NCBI GenBank assembly: GCA_910588535.1
Contig: CAJUOO010000037.1
Coordinates: 1 to 14,977, forward strand
Reading direction: 5' to 3'
Length of the DNA: 14,977 bases
Source: an uncultured Lachnospiraceae bacterium
GTDB lineage: Bacteria; Bacillota; Clostridia; Lachnospirales; Lachnospiraceae
Below, in pieces: positions 7,312-14,977 of the stretch. The translations under genes and the position numbers were made by a program. The notes beneath the pieces were generated by a model. That model saw only the letters and a list, made by a program, of their open reading frames with translations. It was not told the DNA's origin and searched no databases. Each line of letters opens with the position of its first letter. Within the stretch, counting starts at the first letter, position 1.

Positions 7312-8274
7312 ATGGAAAAACAAAGAATAAACTTTATTATTCCTTACTTTGGGGCGTTCCCTAATTATTTTCAGTATTTTTTAAATTCTTGTAGGACAAA
7401 CAGTGATATAGATTGGACAATTATTACAGATAACAAGAGTGCATATGATTATCCCAGTAATGTTCATATTGTGAAAAGTTCATTTGCTCAGGTAAAAAAA
7501 CAAATTCAGGAATGTTTTGAATTTCGTATCTGTTTAGATACACCACATAAACTGTGTGAATATAAACCAGCATATGGTTATATTTTTTCAAAATTGATAG
7601 AGGGATATGATTTTTGGGGATATTGTGATGTGGATGTGATATATGGACGAATTAGAAAGTTTATTACAAGTGATGTTTTGCAAAGTTATAATAAAATATT
7701 TCATTTAGGTCATATGACTTTAATTAGAAATGATCGTTATTATAATGAGTTATTTCGAAAGAAGGTGCAAGGACGCTGTATATACAAAGAAGTGTTTACG
7801 ACGGATGGTTGTTATAATTTCGATGAAGATTTTAAAGATAATATAAATATCAATACTTTATTTTTAGAAAGTGGTGAAAAAATATATAGAAAAGATGATG
7901 TGATAGCAGATATATATGTAAAATCAAATTTTTTTCGATTGACACAAGACGAATGGGTTGAATCATATACAAAGTCTTTTTTTCTCTGGGAAAATGGTGT
8001 ATTGACAAGAATACTACAAAAAGGTAAGAAAATTGAGAAAAAGGAGTATCTATATATTCATCTTCAGAAAAGAAAAATGAAGATAAATGCAAAGCTAGAG
8101 ACATATACAAAGAGGTTTTTAATAATTCCAAATTCTTTTGAGCCAATAAATAAGCAAAATCTGGTTTCAAAAAAAGAATTTGACAAAGTTAAGAAATGGA
8201 GCCCAAATCTTCATTATATTAGGATAAGATATAAGAGTTTGAAAATAAAATTAAAAAAGAAATTTTTCGATTAA
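7312..8274 (+). CDS. DUF6625-type glycosyltransferase-like protein
   Basis: 320 residues. The N-terminus (INFIIPYFGAFPNYF, 6-20) begins like a GT-A nucleotide-sugar fold, and a DxD motif is present in FWGYCDVDVIYG (D106-V-D108). This arrangement matches DUF6625 proteins, recurrent in polysaccharide clusters of Firmicutes and Bacteroidetes and assumed to be glycosyltransferases. The C-terminal 80 residues are very lysine-rich, which may aid membrane association. ATG 7312 has only a weak AAGAAG upstream; a better GGAGG at 7262-7266 is too far away and may serve nothing. A 73-nt gap separates it from the polymerase gene. The enzymatic role is inferred. Confidence 0.75.
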   Translation: MEKQRINFIIPYFGAFPNYFQYFLNSCRTNSDIDWTIITDNKSAYDYPSNVHIVKSSFAQVKKQIQECFEFRICLDTPHKLCEYKPAYGYIFSKLIEGYDFWGYCDVDVIYGRIRKFITSDVLQSYNKIFHLGHMTLIRNDRYYNELFRKKVQGRCIYKEVFTTDGCYNFDEDFKDNININTLFLESGEKIYRKDDVIADIYVKSNFFRLTQDEWVESYTKSFFLWENGVLTRILQKGKKIEKKEYLYIHLQKRKMKINAKLETYTKRFLIIPNSFEPINKQNLVSKKEFDKVKKWSPNLHYIRIRYKSLKIKLKKKFFD

Positions 8275-8353
8275 TTTATCATAGTTTTTAGAGATATATT
8301 AATAGCAAAATATTAAATAGATATCTGCGTGGATAAAGAAAGGGAAACGATAG

Positions 8354-10096
8354 ATGAATATAATTCATATAGTGAAAAAGTTTGGAAAAATAATGAATAA
8401 AAGACAGAAAGTCCATGCAATTATTCTTTTGCTTATGATGGTAATAGGAGCTTTTTTAGAAACATTGGGTGTATCTTTAATTGTTCCTTTAGTTTCGTCT
8501 ATTACACAACCAGATAGTTTAGAAACAAACCCGTATTTAAAAGTGGCCTGTGAGATATTAAATCTACATTCTGACAGAATGTTTATTATAGCAGTTATTA
8601 TAGTTTTAATAATGGTGTTTATATTTAAAAATATTTTTTTGATGATAGAGTATTATTTTCAATATCGTTTTGTATATAACAACAGAATCCGTATTCAAAA
8701 GAAATTATTAACTTCTTATCTCTATAAATCATATGAATTTTTTTTAAATATTAGTTCTAGTGAAATATTACAGGTAGTGGATCATAATGTGGTATACACA
8801 TTTCAGATGTTGATGCATGTTTTAACGTTCTGCACAGAAATTATTATCACTATTTTTTTAATTGCTACTATATTGATTATTGATCCTGTAATGACGATGA
8901 TGACATTTGTGATTCTGCTATTAGTTATGGTGCTGGTCTTAAAAATAATAAAACCTCTTTTAAGATCTGCTGGAATGAGAAGGCAAAGATATGGAATAGA
9001 AATGAATAAATGGCTGATGCAGATGGTGCATGGCATTAAGGAAATTAAAATTACTAGAAAAGAAAAATATTTTTTACAGAATTTTGCAGATAATGCATGG
9101 GGTTATGTAAAAGCGGAGCAGCAATATTCTGTGACAGGGGTTATGCCAAGGCTTATGATAGAGAGTATAGGCATATGCGCGATGCTTTCCAGTATTGGGA
9201 TTATGGTGTTGGCAGGAAGAGAAATGAGTACAATGATTCCTTCATTATCAGCATTCGCAATGGCTGCTGTAAAATTGATTCCAAGTACAAATCGATTAAT
9301 TTTTTATATAAATGAAATATTTTATGGAGAACCAGCCTTAGATAAGCTTGTAGAAATATTAAATAAAAAGGAAGATTATAAAGAGAAAGAGATAGGAACA
9401 AAACAATTATATATTACTTTAAAAGACAAGATCACGATATCTAATATTTTTTATCACTATCCGAATACTGAAAAAAATATACTATATAATGCAAAGATGG
9501 AAATTCCAGTTGGTTCTTTTGTAGGAATTATAGGGGCATCAGGTTCTGGAAAGACGACAGTGGTTGATATTTTATTAGGTTTATTAAAGCCACAGAAGGG
9601 AAATGTCTTTTCTGATGGGGTAGATATCTCATCGAATTATGAGGAATGGCTTTCCCATATAGGGTATATTCCTCAGATGATATTTATGTTAGAAGATAAT
9701 ATTCGTAATAATATAGCTTTTGGGGTTCCAGAAGATGAAATAGAGGATACAAAGATTTGGAAAGCATTGGAAGATTCTCAATTATTAGATTTTGTCAATC
9801 AACTTCCAGAAGGTTTGGATACACAGATTGGAGAAAGAGGAATACGGATTTCAGGAGGTCAGAGACAAAGAATAGGTATTGCAAGGGCGCTGTATACCAA
9901 TCCAGAACTTTTAATTTTTGACGAGGCAACATCTGCCCTAGATAATGAAACAGAAGCAGCCATAATGGAATCGATTCATAGCCTATATGGTAAGAAAACG
10001 ATGATAATTATAGCACATCGGTTACAGACAATTGAGAAGTGCGATATTGTTTATAAAGTAGAAAATGAAGTGATTAGTAAAATGGAGAGACAATAG
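8354..10096 (+). CDS. ABC exporter, PglK/MsbA-like; probable lipid-linked oligosaccharide flippase
   Basis: 580 residues: a six-span transmembrane domain (about 20-320) fused to one ATPase domain. The N-terminal segment GAFLETLGVSLIVPLV (32-47) closely recalls the first helix of Campylobacter PglK. ATPase motifs are complete: Walker A GASGSGKTT (394-402), Q-loop GYIPQ, signature SGGQRQRIG (500-508), Walker B LLIFDEA with D523-E524, and H-loop H555. It would act as a homodimer, flipping the undecaprenyl-linked glycan outward. The cassette contains no Wzx-type flippase, so this protein fits that role. ATG 8354 is preceded by AGGG (8341-8344). A 79-nt gap separates it from the previous gene. A general lipid or peptide exporter is the alternative. 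Confidence 0.88.
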   Translation: MNIIHIVKKFGKIMNKRQKVHAIILLLMMVIGAFLETLGVSLIVPLVSSITQPDSLETNPYLKVACEILNLHSDRMFIIAVIIVLIMVFIFKNIFLMIEYYFQYRFVYNNRIRIQKKLLTSYLYKSYEFFLNISSSEILQVVDHNVVYTFQMLMHVLTFCTEIIITIFLIATILIIDPVMTMMTFVILLLVMVLVLKIIKPLLRSAGMRRQRYGIEMNKWLMQMVHGIKEIKITRKEKYFLQNFADNAWGYVKAEQQYSVTGVMPRLMIESIGICAMLSSIGIMVLAGREMSTMIPSLSAFAMAAVKLIPSTNRLIFYINEIFYGEPALDKLVEILNKKEDYKEKEIGTKQLYITLKDKITISNIFYHYPNTEKNILYNAKMEIPVGSFVGIIGASGSGKTTVVDILLGLLKPQKGNVFSDGVDISSNYEEWLSHIGYIPQMIFMLEDNIRNNIAFGVPEDEIEDTKIWKALEDSQLLDFVNQLPEGLDTQIGERGIRISGGQRQRIGIARALYTNPELLIFDEATSALDNETEAAIMESIHSLYGKKTMIIIAHRLQTIEKCDIVYKVENEVISKMERQ

Positions 10097-10202
10097 GCAG
10101 AGAAACGTTTTATAGAGCGGAGCTTATTAGAATATTTGTTAGATAAAGTTGTCAAAATAATACAATCTTATGTAGGTATTGTGAATCGGATGGTTTGGAG
10201 AA

Positions 10203-10227
10203 AGGAATGATATTTTTTTACATTCCT
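10203..10227. repeat. Small hairpin between the glycan cassette and the fatty-acid operon
   Basis: AGGAATG (10203-10209) pairs with CATTCCT (10221-10227). The run of T residues (10213-10219) lies in the loop rather than after the stem, so this is not a standard terminator. No better terminator is seen between 10097 and 10228, so cassette transcripts may read into the fatty-acid operon. Confidence 0.4.
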
Positions 10228-10228
10228 C

Positions 10229-10257
10229 TTGACAAATCTTTCCATTACCCATATACT
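10229..10257 (+). promoter_or_regulatory. Near-consensus sigma-A promoter of the fatty-acid operon
   Basis: TTGACA (10229-10234) is a perfect -35, followed by a 17-nt spacer and TATACT (10252-10257) as -10. Transcription should begin near 10264, giving a leader of about 47 nt before acpP. The first FabT-like palindrome overlaps the end of the -10 and the start site. Confidence 0.85.
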
Positions 10258-10285
10258 TTGATTATCAAAATATTTAATAGTCAAA
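10257..10285. promoter_or_regulatory. Tandem FabT-like operator palindromes
   Basis: TTTGATTATCAAA (10257-10269) is a perfect 6-bp-arm palindrome and matches the TTTGATTATCAAA-type core reported for FabT (MarR family) in streptococci and relatives. A degenerate second copy, TTTAATAGTCAAA, lies at 10273-10285, 16 bp further on. Binding here would block the start site, so acyl-ACP-dependent repression by a FabT homologue is expected. No fabT gene is in the window. Confidence 0.7.
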
Positions 10286-10310
10286 ATATATAGCAGAAAG
10301 GAACACCATA

Positions 10311-10544
10311 ATGTTTGAAAAAATGAAGTCTATTATAGCAGATCAGCTTAATGTTGCCGCAGATACCATCACTCTTCAGTCCAAGTTTAAGGAAGATCTA
10401 GGTGCAGATTCTCTGGATTTGTTTGAGCTTGCCATGGCGCTTGAGGATGTGTATTCATTGGAGATTCCTTCTGAGGATCTTGTTTCTCTCTCCACTGTGG
10501 AGGATGTGATGCAGTATCTGCAAGGCAGAGGAATAGAGGAATAA
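10311..10544 (+). CDS. acpP: Acyl carrier protein
   Basis: 77 acidic residues with the phosphopantetheine attachment site in GADSLDLFEL; Ser34 is the modified residue. Length is typical. It carries growing acyl chains between the enzymes encoded immediately downstream. AGAAAGGA at 10295-10302 lies 8 nt before the ATG. It is the first gene after the strong promoter, consistent with the high amounts of ACP cells need. The gene is only 5 nt from fabK. Confidence 0.97.
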   Translation: MFEKMKSIIADQLNVAADTITLQSKFKEDLGADSLDLFELAMALEDVYSLEIPSEDLVSLSTVEDVMQYLQGRGIEE

Positions 10545-10549
10545 GCTGT

Positions 10550-11488
10550 ATGAAAACGCGCATAACAGAGCTTTTGGGAATTAAGCATCCTATTATACAG
10601 GGCGGTATGGCTTGGGTTGCGGAGCATCATCTGGCGGCCGCTGTGTCCAATGCGGGTGGATTGGGACTGATTGGTGGTGCCAATGCGCCGGGTGAGGTTG
10701 TGAGAAAAGAGATACGTCTGGCGAGAGAGCTCACAGATAAACCTTTTGGCGTCAATGTGATGCTGCTAAGCCCATATGCGGAAGAAGTGGCAGATGTGGT
10801 GGTAGAAGAAGGGATTCGGATTATCACCACTGGGGCAGGAAGTCCTGAAAAATATATGGAGCGCTGGAAAGAAGCAGGAATTATGGTAATACCTGTGGTT
10901 GCTTCCGTCGCTTTGGCGAAGCGCATGGAGCGATGTGGAGCGGCTGCTGTGGTGGCGGAGGGATGTGAGTCCGGTGGTCATATCGGTGAGCTTACCACCA
11001 TGACACTTGTGCCGCAGGTGGCAGATGCAGTTGAGATTCCTGTGATTGCGGCAGGCGGCATCGCGGATGGCAGAGGGCTTGCGGCTGCTATCATGCTGGG
11101 AGCTGCTGCCGTGCAGATAGGTACCCGCTTTGTGGTGGCTGATGAGTCGATCGCAAGTGATGCCTACAAGGATAGAATTGTCAAGGCAAGAGATATTGAC
11201 TCTCAGGTGACAGGCAGGAGCCATGGGCATCCCATCCGACAATTACGCAATCAGATGTCAAGAGAATATTTAAAGAAGGAACAGGAAGGTGCAAGCTTTG
11301 AGGAGCTGGAGTACATGACACTTGGGGCATTGCGCAAGGCAGTTGTGGAGGGCGATGTGGTAAATGGCACCTTGATGGCCGGTCAGATCGCGGGTTTAAT
11401 AGATAAGAGAGAGAGTTGTCAGGATATTGTAGATGACATTATGGCTGGGGCAGGGAAGCTTCTTTCAGGCAGCCAGTTTTGCATATAA
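10550..11488 (+). CDS. fabK: Enoyl-[acyl-carrier-protein] reductase II, FMN-dependent
   Basis: 312 residues, a TIM-barrel flavoprotein of the nitronate monooxygenase superfamily. The N-terminus IKHPIIQGGMAWVA (11-24), GGLGLIGG (36-43), the catalytic-site His144 in ESGGHIGELTTM, and the phosphate-binding AAGGIADG and GAAAVQIGTRF motifs are all characteristic of FabK. It reduces trans-2-enoyl-ACP with NAD(P)H in the last step of each elongation cycle. FabK replaces the FabI enzyme and is the triclosan-insensitive form. Its location between acpP and fabD is the usual Firmicutes arrangement and separates it from nitronate monooxygenases. GAGGA at 10536-10540 precedes ATG 10550. Confidence 0.95.
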   Translation: MKTRITELLGIKHPIIQGGMAWVAEHHLAAAVSNAGGLGLIGGANAPGEVVRKEIRLARELTDKPFGVNVMLLSPYAEEVADVVVEEGIRIITTGAGSPEKYMERWKEAGIMVIPVVASVALAKRMERCGAAAVVAEGCESGGHIGELTTMTLVPQVADAVEIPVIAAGGIADGRGLAAAIMLGAAAVQIGTRFVVADESIASDAYKDRIVKARDIDSQVTGRSHGHPIRQLRNQMSREYLKKEQEGASFEELEYMTLGALRKAVVEGDVVNGTLMAGQIAGLIDKRESCQDIVDDIMAGAGKLLSGSQFCI

Positions 11489-11497
11489 GGAGGCATT

Positions 11498-12427
11498 ATG
11501 GGAAAAACAGCGTTTTTATTTCCCGGACAGGGAGCACAGAAGCCGGGAATGGGAAAAGAATTCTATGATCAATATCCCGAAGTGAGGGAGATGTTCGAGA
11601 GAGCGTCAGAGATCGCAGGCTTTGATGTGGCGCGGATGTGTTTTGGGGAGGATGAAAGGCTTCATCTAACCGAGTACACACAGACAGCGATTCTCACGGT
11701 GTCCGCTGCAATTCTAAAGATAGCTAAGAAGGAAGGACTGAGAGCACAGGTCTGTGCAGGCTTAAGCCTTGGAGAATATTCTGCTATGCTTGCTGCTGGG
11801 GCGATGCATTTTGAGGATGCAGTGTATGTGGTTCGACAGCGCGGCAAATTGATGCAGGAGGCTGTCTTGCCGGGGATTGGTGCTATGTCCGCTGTGCTGG
11901 GCCTTGGTAGAGAGATGGTGGAGGCTGTAGTAGAAGAGCTGAGAGATGTGGAGATTGCCAATTATAATGCACCGGGACAGCTTGTAATATCAGGCAGAAA
12001 AGAGGCAGTTGAGGAAGCAGCAGGAAGGCTGAAGGCAGCGGGGGCAAGATCCTGTATACCTCTTAAGGTCAGCGGGCCATTTCATTCTAGCATGTTAATC
12101 CCGGCAGGAAAGCAATTAGAGCAGGTACTTGCGGAAATAACGGTGAATAGGCCAAGAATTCCTTATGTCGCAAATGTGACAGCGGAGTATGTGACAGAAG
12201 AAGCGGGGATCAAGGAGCTTTTGGTTCAGCAGATATATTCCAGTGTCAGATGGCAGCAGAGTGTGGAAAATATGATAAGAGAAGGTGTGGATACCTTTGT
12301 GGAGATTGGTCCGGGAAGAACATTATCTGGATTGATGAAGAAGATAGACCCAAAAGTGAAGAGCTATCATATAGAAACCTTGGCGGAGCTTAGGGATATT
12401 CTGATGGAAAGAAAGAGGGCAGCGTAA
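11498..12427 (+). CDS. fabD: Malonyl-CoA:ACP transacylase
   Basis: 309 residues, typical length. It shows FLFPGQGAQ (6-14), the nucleophile Ser90 in GLSLGEY, Arg115 (malonate carboxyl binding) in RQRGKLM, and catalytic His196 in GPFHSSM. It transfers malonyl from CoA to ACP, supplying FabF. AAGGAGG (11487-11493) overlaps the fabK stop and gives strong initiation at ATG 11498. Its stop codon overlaps the fabG start (TAATG). Confidence 0.97.
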   Translation: MGKTAFLFPGQGAQKPGMGKEFYDQYPEVREMFERASEIAGFDVARMCFGEDERLHLTEYTQTAILTVSAAILKIAKKEGLRAQVCAGLSLGEYSAMLAAGAMHFEDAVYVVRQRGKLMQEAVLPGIGAMSAVLGLGREMVEAVVEELRDVEIANYNAPGQLVISGRKEAVEEAAGRLKAAGARSCIPLKVSGPFHSSMLIPAGKQLEQVLAEITVNRPRIPYVANVTAEYVTEEAGIKELLVQQIYSSVRWQQSVENMIREGVDTFVEIGPGRTLSGLMKKIDPKVKSYHIETLAELRDILMERKRAA

Positions 12428-13164
12428 TGACTGGAAGAACTGCGTTAGTGACCGGAGCCGGAAGAGGAATTGGAAGAGAGATCGCTCTTACGTTGGCCAG
12501 AGAAGGTGTGGATATCGCTGTTAATTATAATAGCTCGGAGAGTGCGGCGAGAGAGACAGCAGAACAGATTGAGGCAATGGGAAGAAAGGCTGTACTGCTT
12601 CCGTGTGATGTGGCAGATTTTAAGGCGAGCGGGGAGATGGTTCAGCGGGCGGTGGAAAGTTTTGGAAGGCTGGATATTTTGATAAATAATGCTGGAATCA
12701 CAAGAGATAACCTACTTCTTCGCATGACAGAGGAGGAATTTGATGCTGTGCTGGACACCAACCTTAAAGGCTGTTTTCATTTGATTCGCCATGTGGCAAA
12801 GGTTATGTTAAAGCAGCGATATGGACGGATCGTGAATCTTTCCTCTATATCAGGTGTGCTGGGAAATGCCGGACAGGCGAATTATAGTGCTTCGAAGGCA
12901 GGAATTATCGGTCTTACCAAGTCGGCGGCGAGGGAGCTTGCATCGCGCAATATCACGGTAAATGCGATTGCGCCGGGATTTATTGACACGGAGATGACAA
13001 AGGATCTGTCTGACAGTGTAAAAGAAAGTATTTTGGCACAGATACCGATGCGCAGATTTGGCAGTACAAAGGATATTGCGGAGGCAGCAAAATTTCTTGT
13101 ATCTGATTATGCGGCTTACATAACAGGACAAGTGATTCAGATCAATGGCGGTATGGCGATGTAG
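12427..13164 (+). CDS. fabG: 3-oxoacyl-[acyl-carrier-protein] reductase
   Basis: 245 residues, a classical short-chain dehydrogenase. The NADPH-binding TGAGRGIG is at 9-16, NNAG at 87-90, and the catalytic tetrad is N112, S140, Y153 and K157 (YSASK). The C-terminus ends in GQVIQINGGMAM, as usual for FabG. It reduces beta-ketoacyl-ACP to the 3-hydroxy form. The start codon shares one base with the fabD stop, so it is translationally coupled. Confidence 0.97.
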   Translation: MTGRTALVTGAGRGIGREIALTLAREGVDIAVNYNSSESAARETAEQIEAMGRKAVLLPCDVADFKASGEMVQRAVESFGRLDILINNAGITRDNLLLRMTEEEFDAVLDTNLKGCFHLIRHVAKVMLKQRYGRIVNLSSISGVLGNAGQANYSASKAGIIGLTKSAARELASRNITVNAIAPGFIDTEMTKDLSDSVKESILAQIPMRRFGSTKDIAEAAKFLVSDYAAYITGQVIQINGGMAM

Positions 13165-13175
13165 GAGGAAGAAAT

Positions 13176-14414
13176 ATGAGCTTAGGTAGACGCGTGGTTG
13201 TGACAGGCATGGGTGCTATCACTCCGATAGGAAATAGTGTAGAAGAGTTTTGGCAGGGAATTCGAGGGCAACGTGTTGGGATTGACGTGTTGGATCGGTT
13301 TGATACATCGGCGTATAAGGTAAAGCTTGCCGCACAAGTGAAGAATTTTCACCCCGAGGATTTTATGGATGTAAAAGCGGCAAAGCGTATGGAGCTTTTT
13401 TGTCAATATGCGGTGGCGGCGGCAAAGGAAGCTCTTTTGGATTCTGGCATCGTGATGGAGAAGGAAGATGCATACCGCGTGGGTGTGTCAGTGGGGTCTG
13501 GAATAGGAAGCCTGACTGTGCTGGAAAGAGAACACCAGAAGCTTAGAGAGAGGGGACCGTCGCGGGTAAATCCTCTTTTAGTGCCTATGATGATCTCCAA
13601 CATGGCAGCGGGAAATGTCTCGATTCAGTTTGGAGTGAAGGGAAAAAGTGTGAATGTTGTGACAGCATGTGCAACGGGCAGCCATTCCATTGGGGAGGCA
13701 TATCGTTCCATCCAATATGGAGATGCAGATGTGATGATAGCAGGCGGCTGTGAGGCGTCGATCACGCCCGTTGGGGTGGCTGGTTTTTCGGCGCTGACAG
13801 CCCTCTCTGTCTCAGAAAATCCTCGGCGTGCTTCCATTCCTTTTGATAAAGAGCGAAATGGTTTTGTGATGGGAGAAGGCGCTGGTGTTGTGATTTTGGA
13901 GGAGCTGTCTCACGCACAGAAGAGAAATGCTAATATATATGCGGAATTAGTTGGGTATGGCGCGACGTCGGATGCCTATCATATCACCTCGCCTCTGGAA
14001 ACTGGGGAGGGTGCGGCGAGAGCGATGGAGGATGCGGTGAGGGAAGCGGGGATTGCAAAAGAGGAAGTGAGGTATATCAACGCGCACGGCACAAGCACAC
14101 ATTATAATGATTTATTTGAGACAAGGGCGATATATAAAGCATTTGGTTCACATGCACAAGAGCTTTTTGTTAATTCCACAAAATCTATGACAGGGCATCT
14201 GATGGGGGCAGCAGGTGCAGTAGAATTTATCGTTTGTGTGAAAAGTATAGTGGAGGGTTATATTCATCCAACTGTGGGGTATCAGATAGAGGATGAGAAT
14301 TGCGACTTAAATTATGTAAAGGAAACAGGGATTGAGACAGAGCTTCAATATGCTCTCAGCAATTCACTTGGTTTTGGCGGTCATAATGCAAGTTTGCTGG
14401 TGAAGAAATATTGA
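13176..14414 (+). CDS. fabF: 3-oxoacyl-[acyl-carrier-protein] synthase II
   Basis: 412 residues, thiolase-fold condensing enzyme. Nucleophile Cys165 is in TACATGSH, and the catalytic histidines are H304 (NAHGTST) and H341 (TGHLMGAAGA), with K336 in STKSMTG; this is the Cys-His-His set of decarboxylating synthases. It condenses malonyl-ACP with acyl-ACP. A strong AGGAGG lies at the fabG stop, shortly before ATG 13176. Because no fabH is seen in the window, chain initiation must be encoded elsewhere. Confidence 0.97.
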   Translation: MSLGRRVVVTGMGAITPIGNSVEEFWQGIRGQRVGIDVLDRFDTSAYKVKLAAQVKNFHPEDFMDVKAAKRMELFCQYAVAAAKEALLDSGIVMEKEDAYRVGVSVGSGIGSLTVLEREHQKLRERGPSRVNPLLVPMMISNMAAGNVSIQFGVKGKSVNVVTACATGSHSIGEAYRSIQYGDADVMIAGGCEASITPVGVAGFSALTALSVSENPRRASIPFDKERNGFVMGEGAGVVILEELSHAQKRNANIYAELVGYGATSDAYHITSPLETGEGAARAMEDAVREAGIAKEEVRYINAHGTSTHYNDLFETRAIYKAFGSHAQELFVNSTKSMTGHLMGAAGAVEFIVCVKSIVEGYIHPTVGYQIEDENCDLNYVKETGIETELQYALSNSLGFGGHNASLLVKKY

Positions 14415-14427
14415 CGGGAGAAAACGT

Positions 14428-14871
14428 ATGGACTTAAATCAAATAATGACGTTAATTCAGGCAGTGTCCGACTCAAATTTGACAGGATTTTTTCTGGAGG
14501 AGGGAAATATCAAGCTTAAATTGGAGAAGACACCAAAATGTACTGTAGTGGAACCAGAGGAAATCTCCTTATTTTCCGGCAAAGAGAGTGAAGAGGAGAA
14601 GGAGCAGAAGGAAGAAGTGATCAGTCCTGTTTTAAAGGGAGAGATGGTAAAATCACCGTTAGTTGGAACCTTCTATATGGCATCCTCCCCGGAGGCAGAA
14701 CCCTATGTCAAGGTGGGGGAATCTGTGAAAAAGGGGCAGGTGTTAGGGATTATTGAGGCGATGAAGCTAATGAATGAGATTGAGGCAGAGCGAGACGGCG
14801 TGATAGAGGCTGTTTTGGTTGAAAATGGCCAGCTTGTGGAATATGGTCAACCTCTATTCTCTATGATATAA
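14428..14871 (+). CDS. accB: Biotin carboxyl carrier protein of acetyl-CoA carboxylase
   Basis: 147 residues. A short N-terminal helical region (1-35) is followed by an acidic, Glu/Lys-rich linker (about 40-68) and the biotinyl domain (about 72-147). Biotin would be attached to Lys113 in EAMKLMNE. The PLVGTFY motif marks the start of the domain. It carries carboxybiotin between biotin carboxylase and carboxyltransferase to make malonyl-CoA. GGGAG at 14416-14420 is 7 nt upstream of the start. The usual accC, accD and accA genes probably follow fabZ beyond the window. Confidence 0.96.
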   Translation: MDLNQIMTLIQAVSDSNLTGFFLEEGNIKLKLEKTPKCTVVEPEEISLFSGKESEEEKEQKEEVISPVLKGEMVKSPLVGTFYMASSPEAEPYVKVGESVKKGQVLGIIEAMKLMNEIEAERDGVIEAVLVENGQLVEYGQPLFSMI

Positions 14872-14886
14872 AAAGCGAGGATAATG

Positions 14887-14977
14887 ATGTTAGGAATTGA
14901 GGAAATAGAAAAAATTATTCCGCACAGGCATCCATTTCTTCTTATTGACAGGCTGGAGGAGCTTTTGCCGGGAGTGC
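14887..14977 (+). CDS. fabZ: 3-hydroxyacyl-[acyl-carrier-protein] dehydratase (5' part only)
   Basis: The first 30 codons are present, and the gene runs off the window. IEEIEKIIPHRHPFLLIDRL is the characteristic FabZ N-terminus (PHRxPFLLID). ATG 14887 is 6 nt after GCGAGG (14875-14880); the adjacent ATG 14884 is only 3 nt away and less likely. FabZ dehydrates 3-hydroxyacyl-ACP before FabK acts. The catalytic His and Glu of the hot-dog fold lie beyond the visible part. Confidence 0.93.
   Translation, partial: MLGIEEIEKIIPHRHPFLLIDRLEELLPGV

Noticed and set aside
10203..10227. Terminator at the end of the glycan cassette
   Set aside because: The T-run is in the loop and not after the stem, so it was kept only as a hairpin.
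10376..13837. Several minus-strand open frames of 60-158 codons across the fatty-acid genes
   Set aside because: They are antisense shadows of well-supported genes, with no ribosome binding sites or known domains.
1..14977. CRISPR array, tRNA, rRNA or riboswitch
   Set aside because: No regularly spaced direct repeats, no cloverleaf with a CCA-type end and no recognisable aptamer core were seen by eye.

Overview
The window looks like a chromosomal segment of a gut-type Clostridia, most likely Lachnospiraceae. The clues are a FabK-type fatty-acid operon in the order acpP-fabK-fabD-fabG-fabF-accB-fabZ, a TnpW-like gene of the kind carried by Clostridia conjugative elements, strong GGAGG-type ribosome binding sites, and FabT-like operators. 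This is inferred from gene content; no marker gene fixes the genus.

Layout. (1) Positions 1-1160 hold little protein-coding capacity: a 139-bp imperfect inverted repeat (48-186), a small orphan TnpW-like gene (322-519) with its own terminator (581-612), and a palindrome-rich stretch (782-1036). In that stretch two hairpins carry a 16-bp core in opposite orientation around about 100 bp, and that segment contains a leftward promoter-like sequence. (2) Positions 1162-10096 are a compact, A+T-rich, six-gene glycan-assembly cassette, all on the + strand. Its genes are a 996-residue protein joining a phosphoglycosyl transferase, an NAD(P)-dependent epimerase/reductase and a GT4 glycosyltransferase; a GT2 glycosyltransferase; a GT6 (ABO blood-group family) glycosyltransferase with the metal-independent NAN motif; an EpsG/Wzy-like multispan polymerase; a DUF6625-type glycosyltransferase-like protein; and an ABC exporter resembling PglK-type lipid-linked oligosaccharide flippases. 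(3) Positions 10229-14977 are a visibly G+C-richer type II fatty acid synthesis operon, read from a near-consensus sigma-A promoter with FabT-like palindromes at its start site. The last gene, fabZ, is cut by the window end.

How the genes may work together. The fused protein could make a UDP-sugar (reductase domain), load it as sugar-1-phosphate on undecaprenyl phosphate (PGT domain) and add the second sugar (GT4 domain). GT2, GT6 and the DUF6625 protein would extend or cap the repeat, the ABC exporter would flip it, and the EpsG-like protein would polymerise it. No UDP-sugar dehydratase, chain-length regulator or wall ligase is present, so those functions must come from elsewhere. The GT6 enzyme raises the possibility of a terminal alpha-1,3-Gal/GalNAc resembling host histo-blood-group antigens. 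The fatty-acid operon supplies malonyl-CoA-dependent elongation: AccB carries biotin, FabD charges ACP, FabF condenses, and FabG, FabZ and FabK complete the cycle.

Most notable for follow-up are the tri-domain fusion, the GT6 gene, the possible invertible transcription switch upstream of the cassette, and the structured 139-bp repeat.
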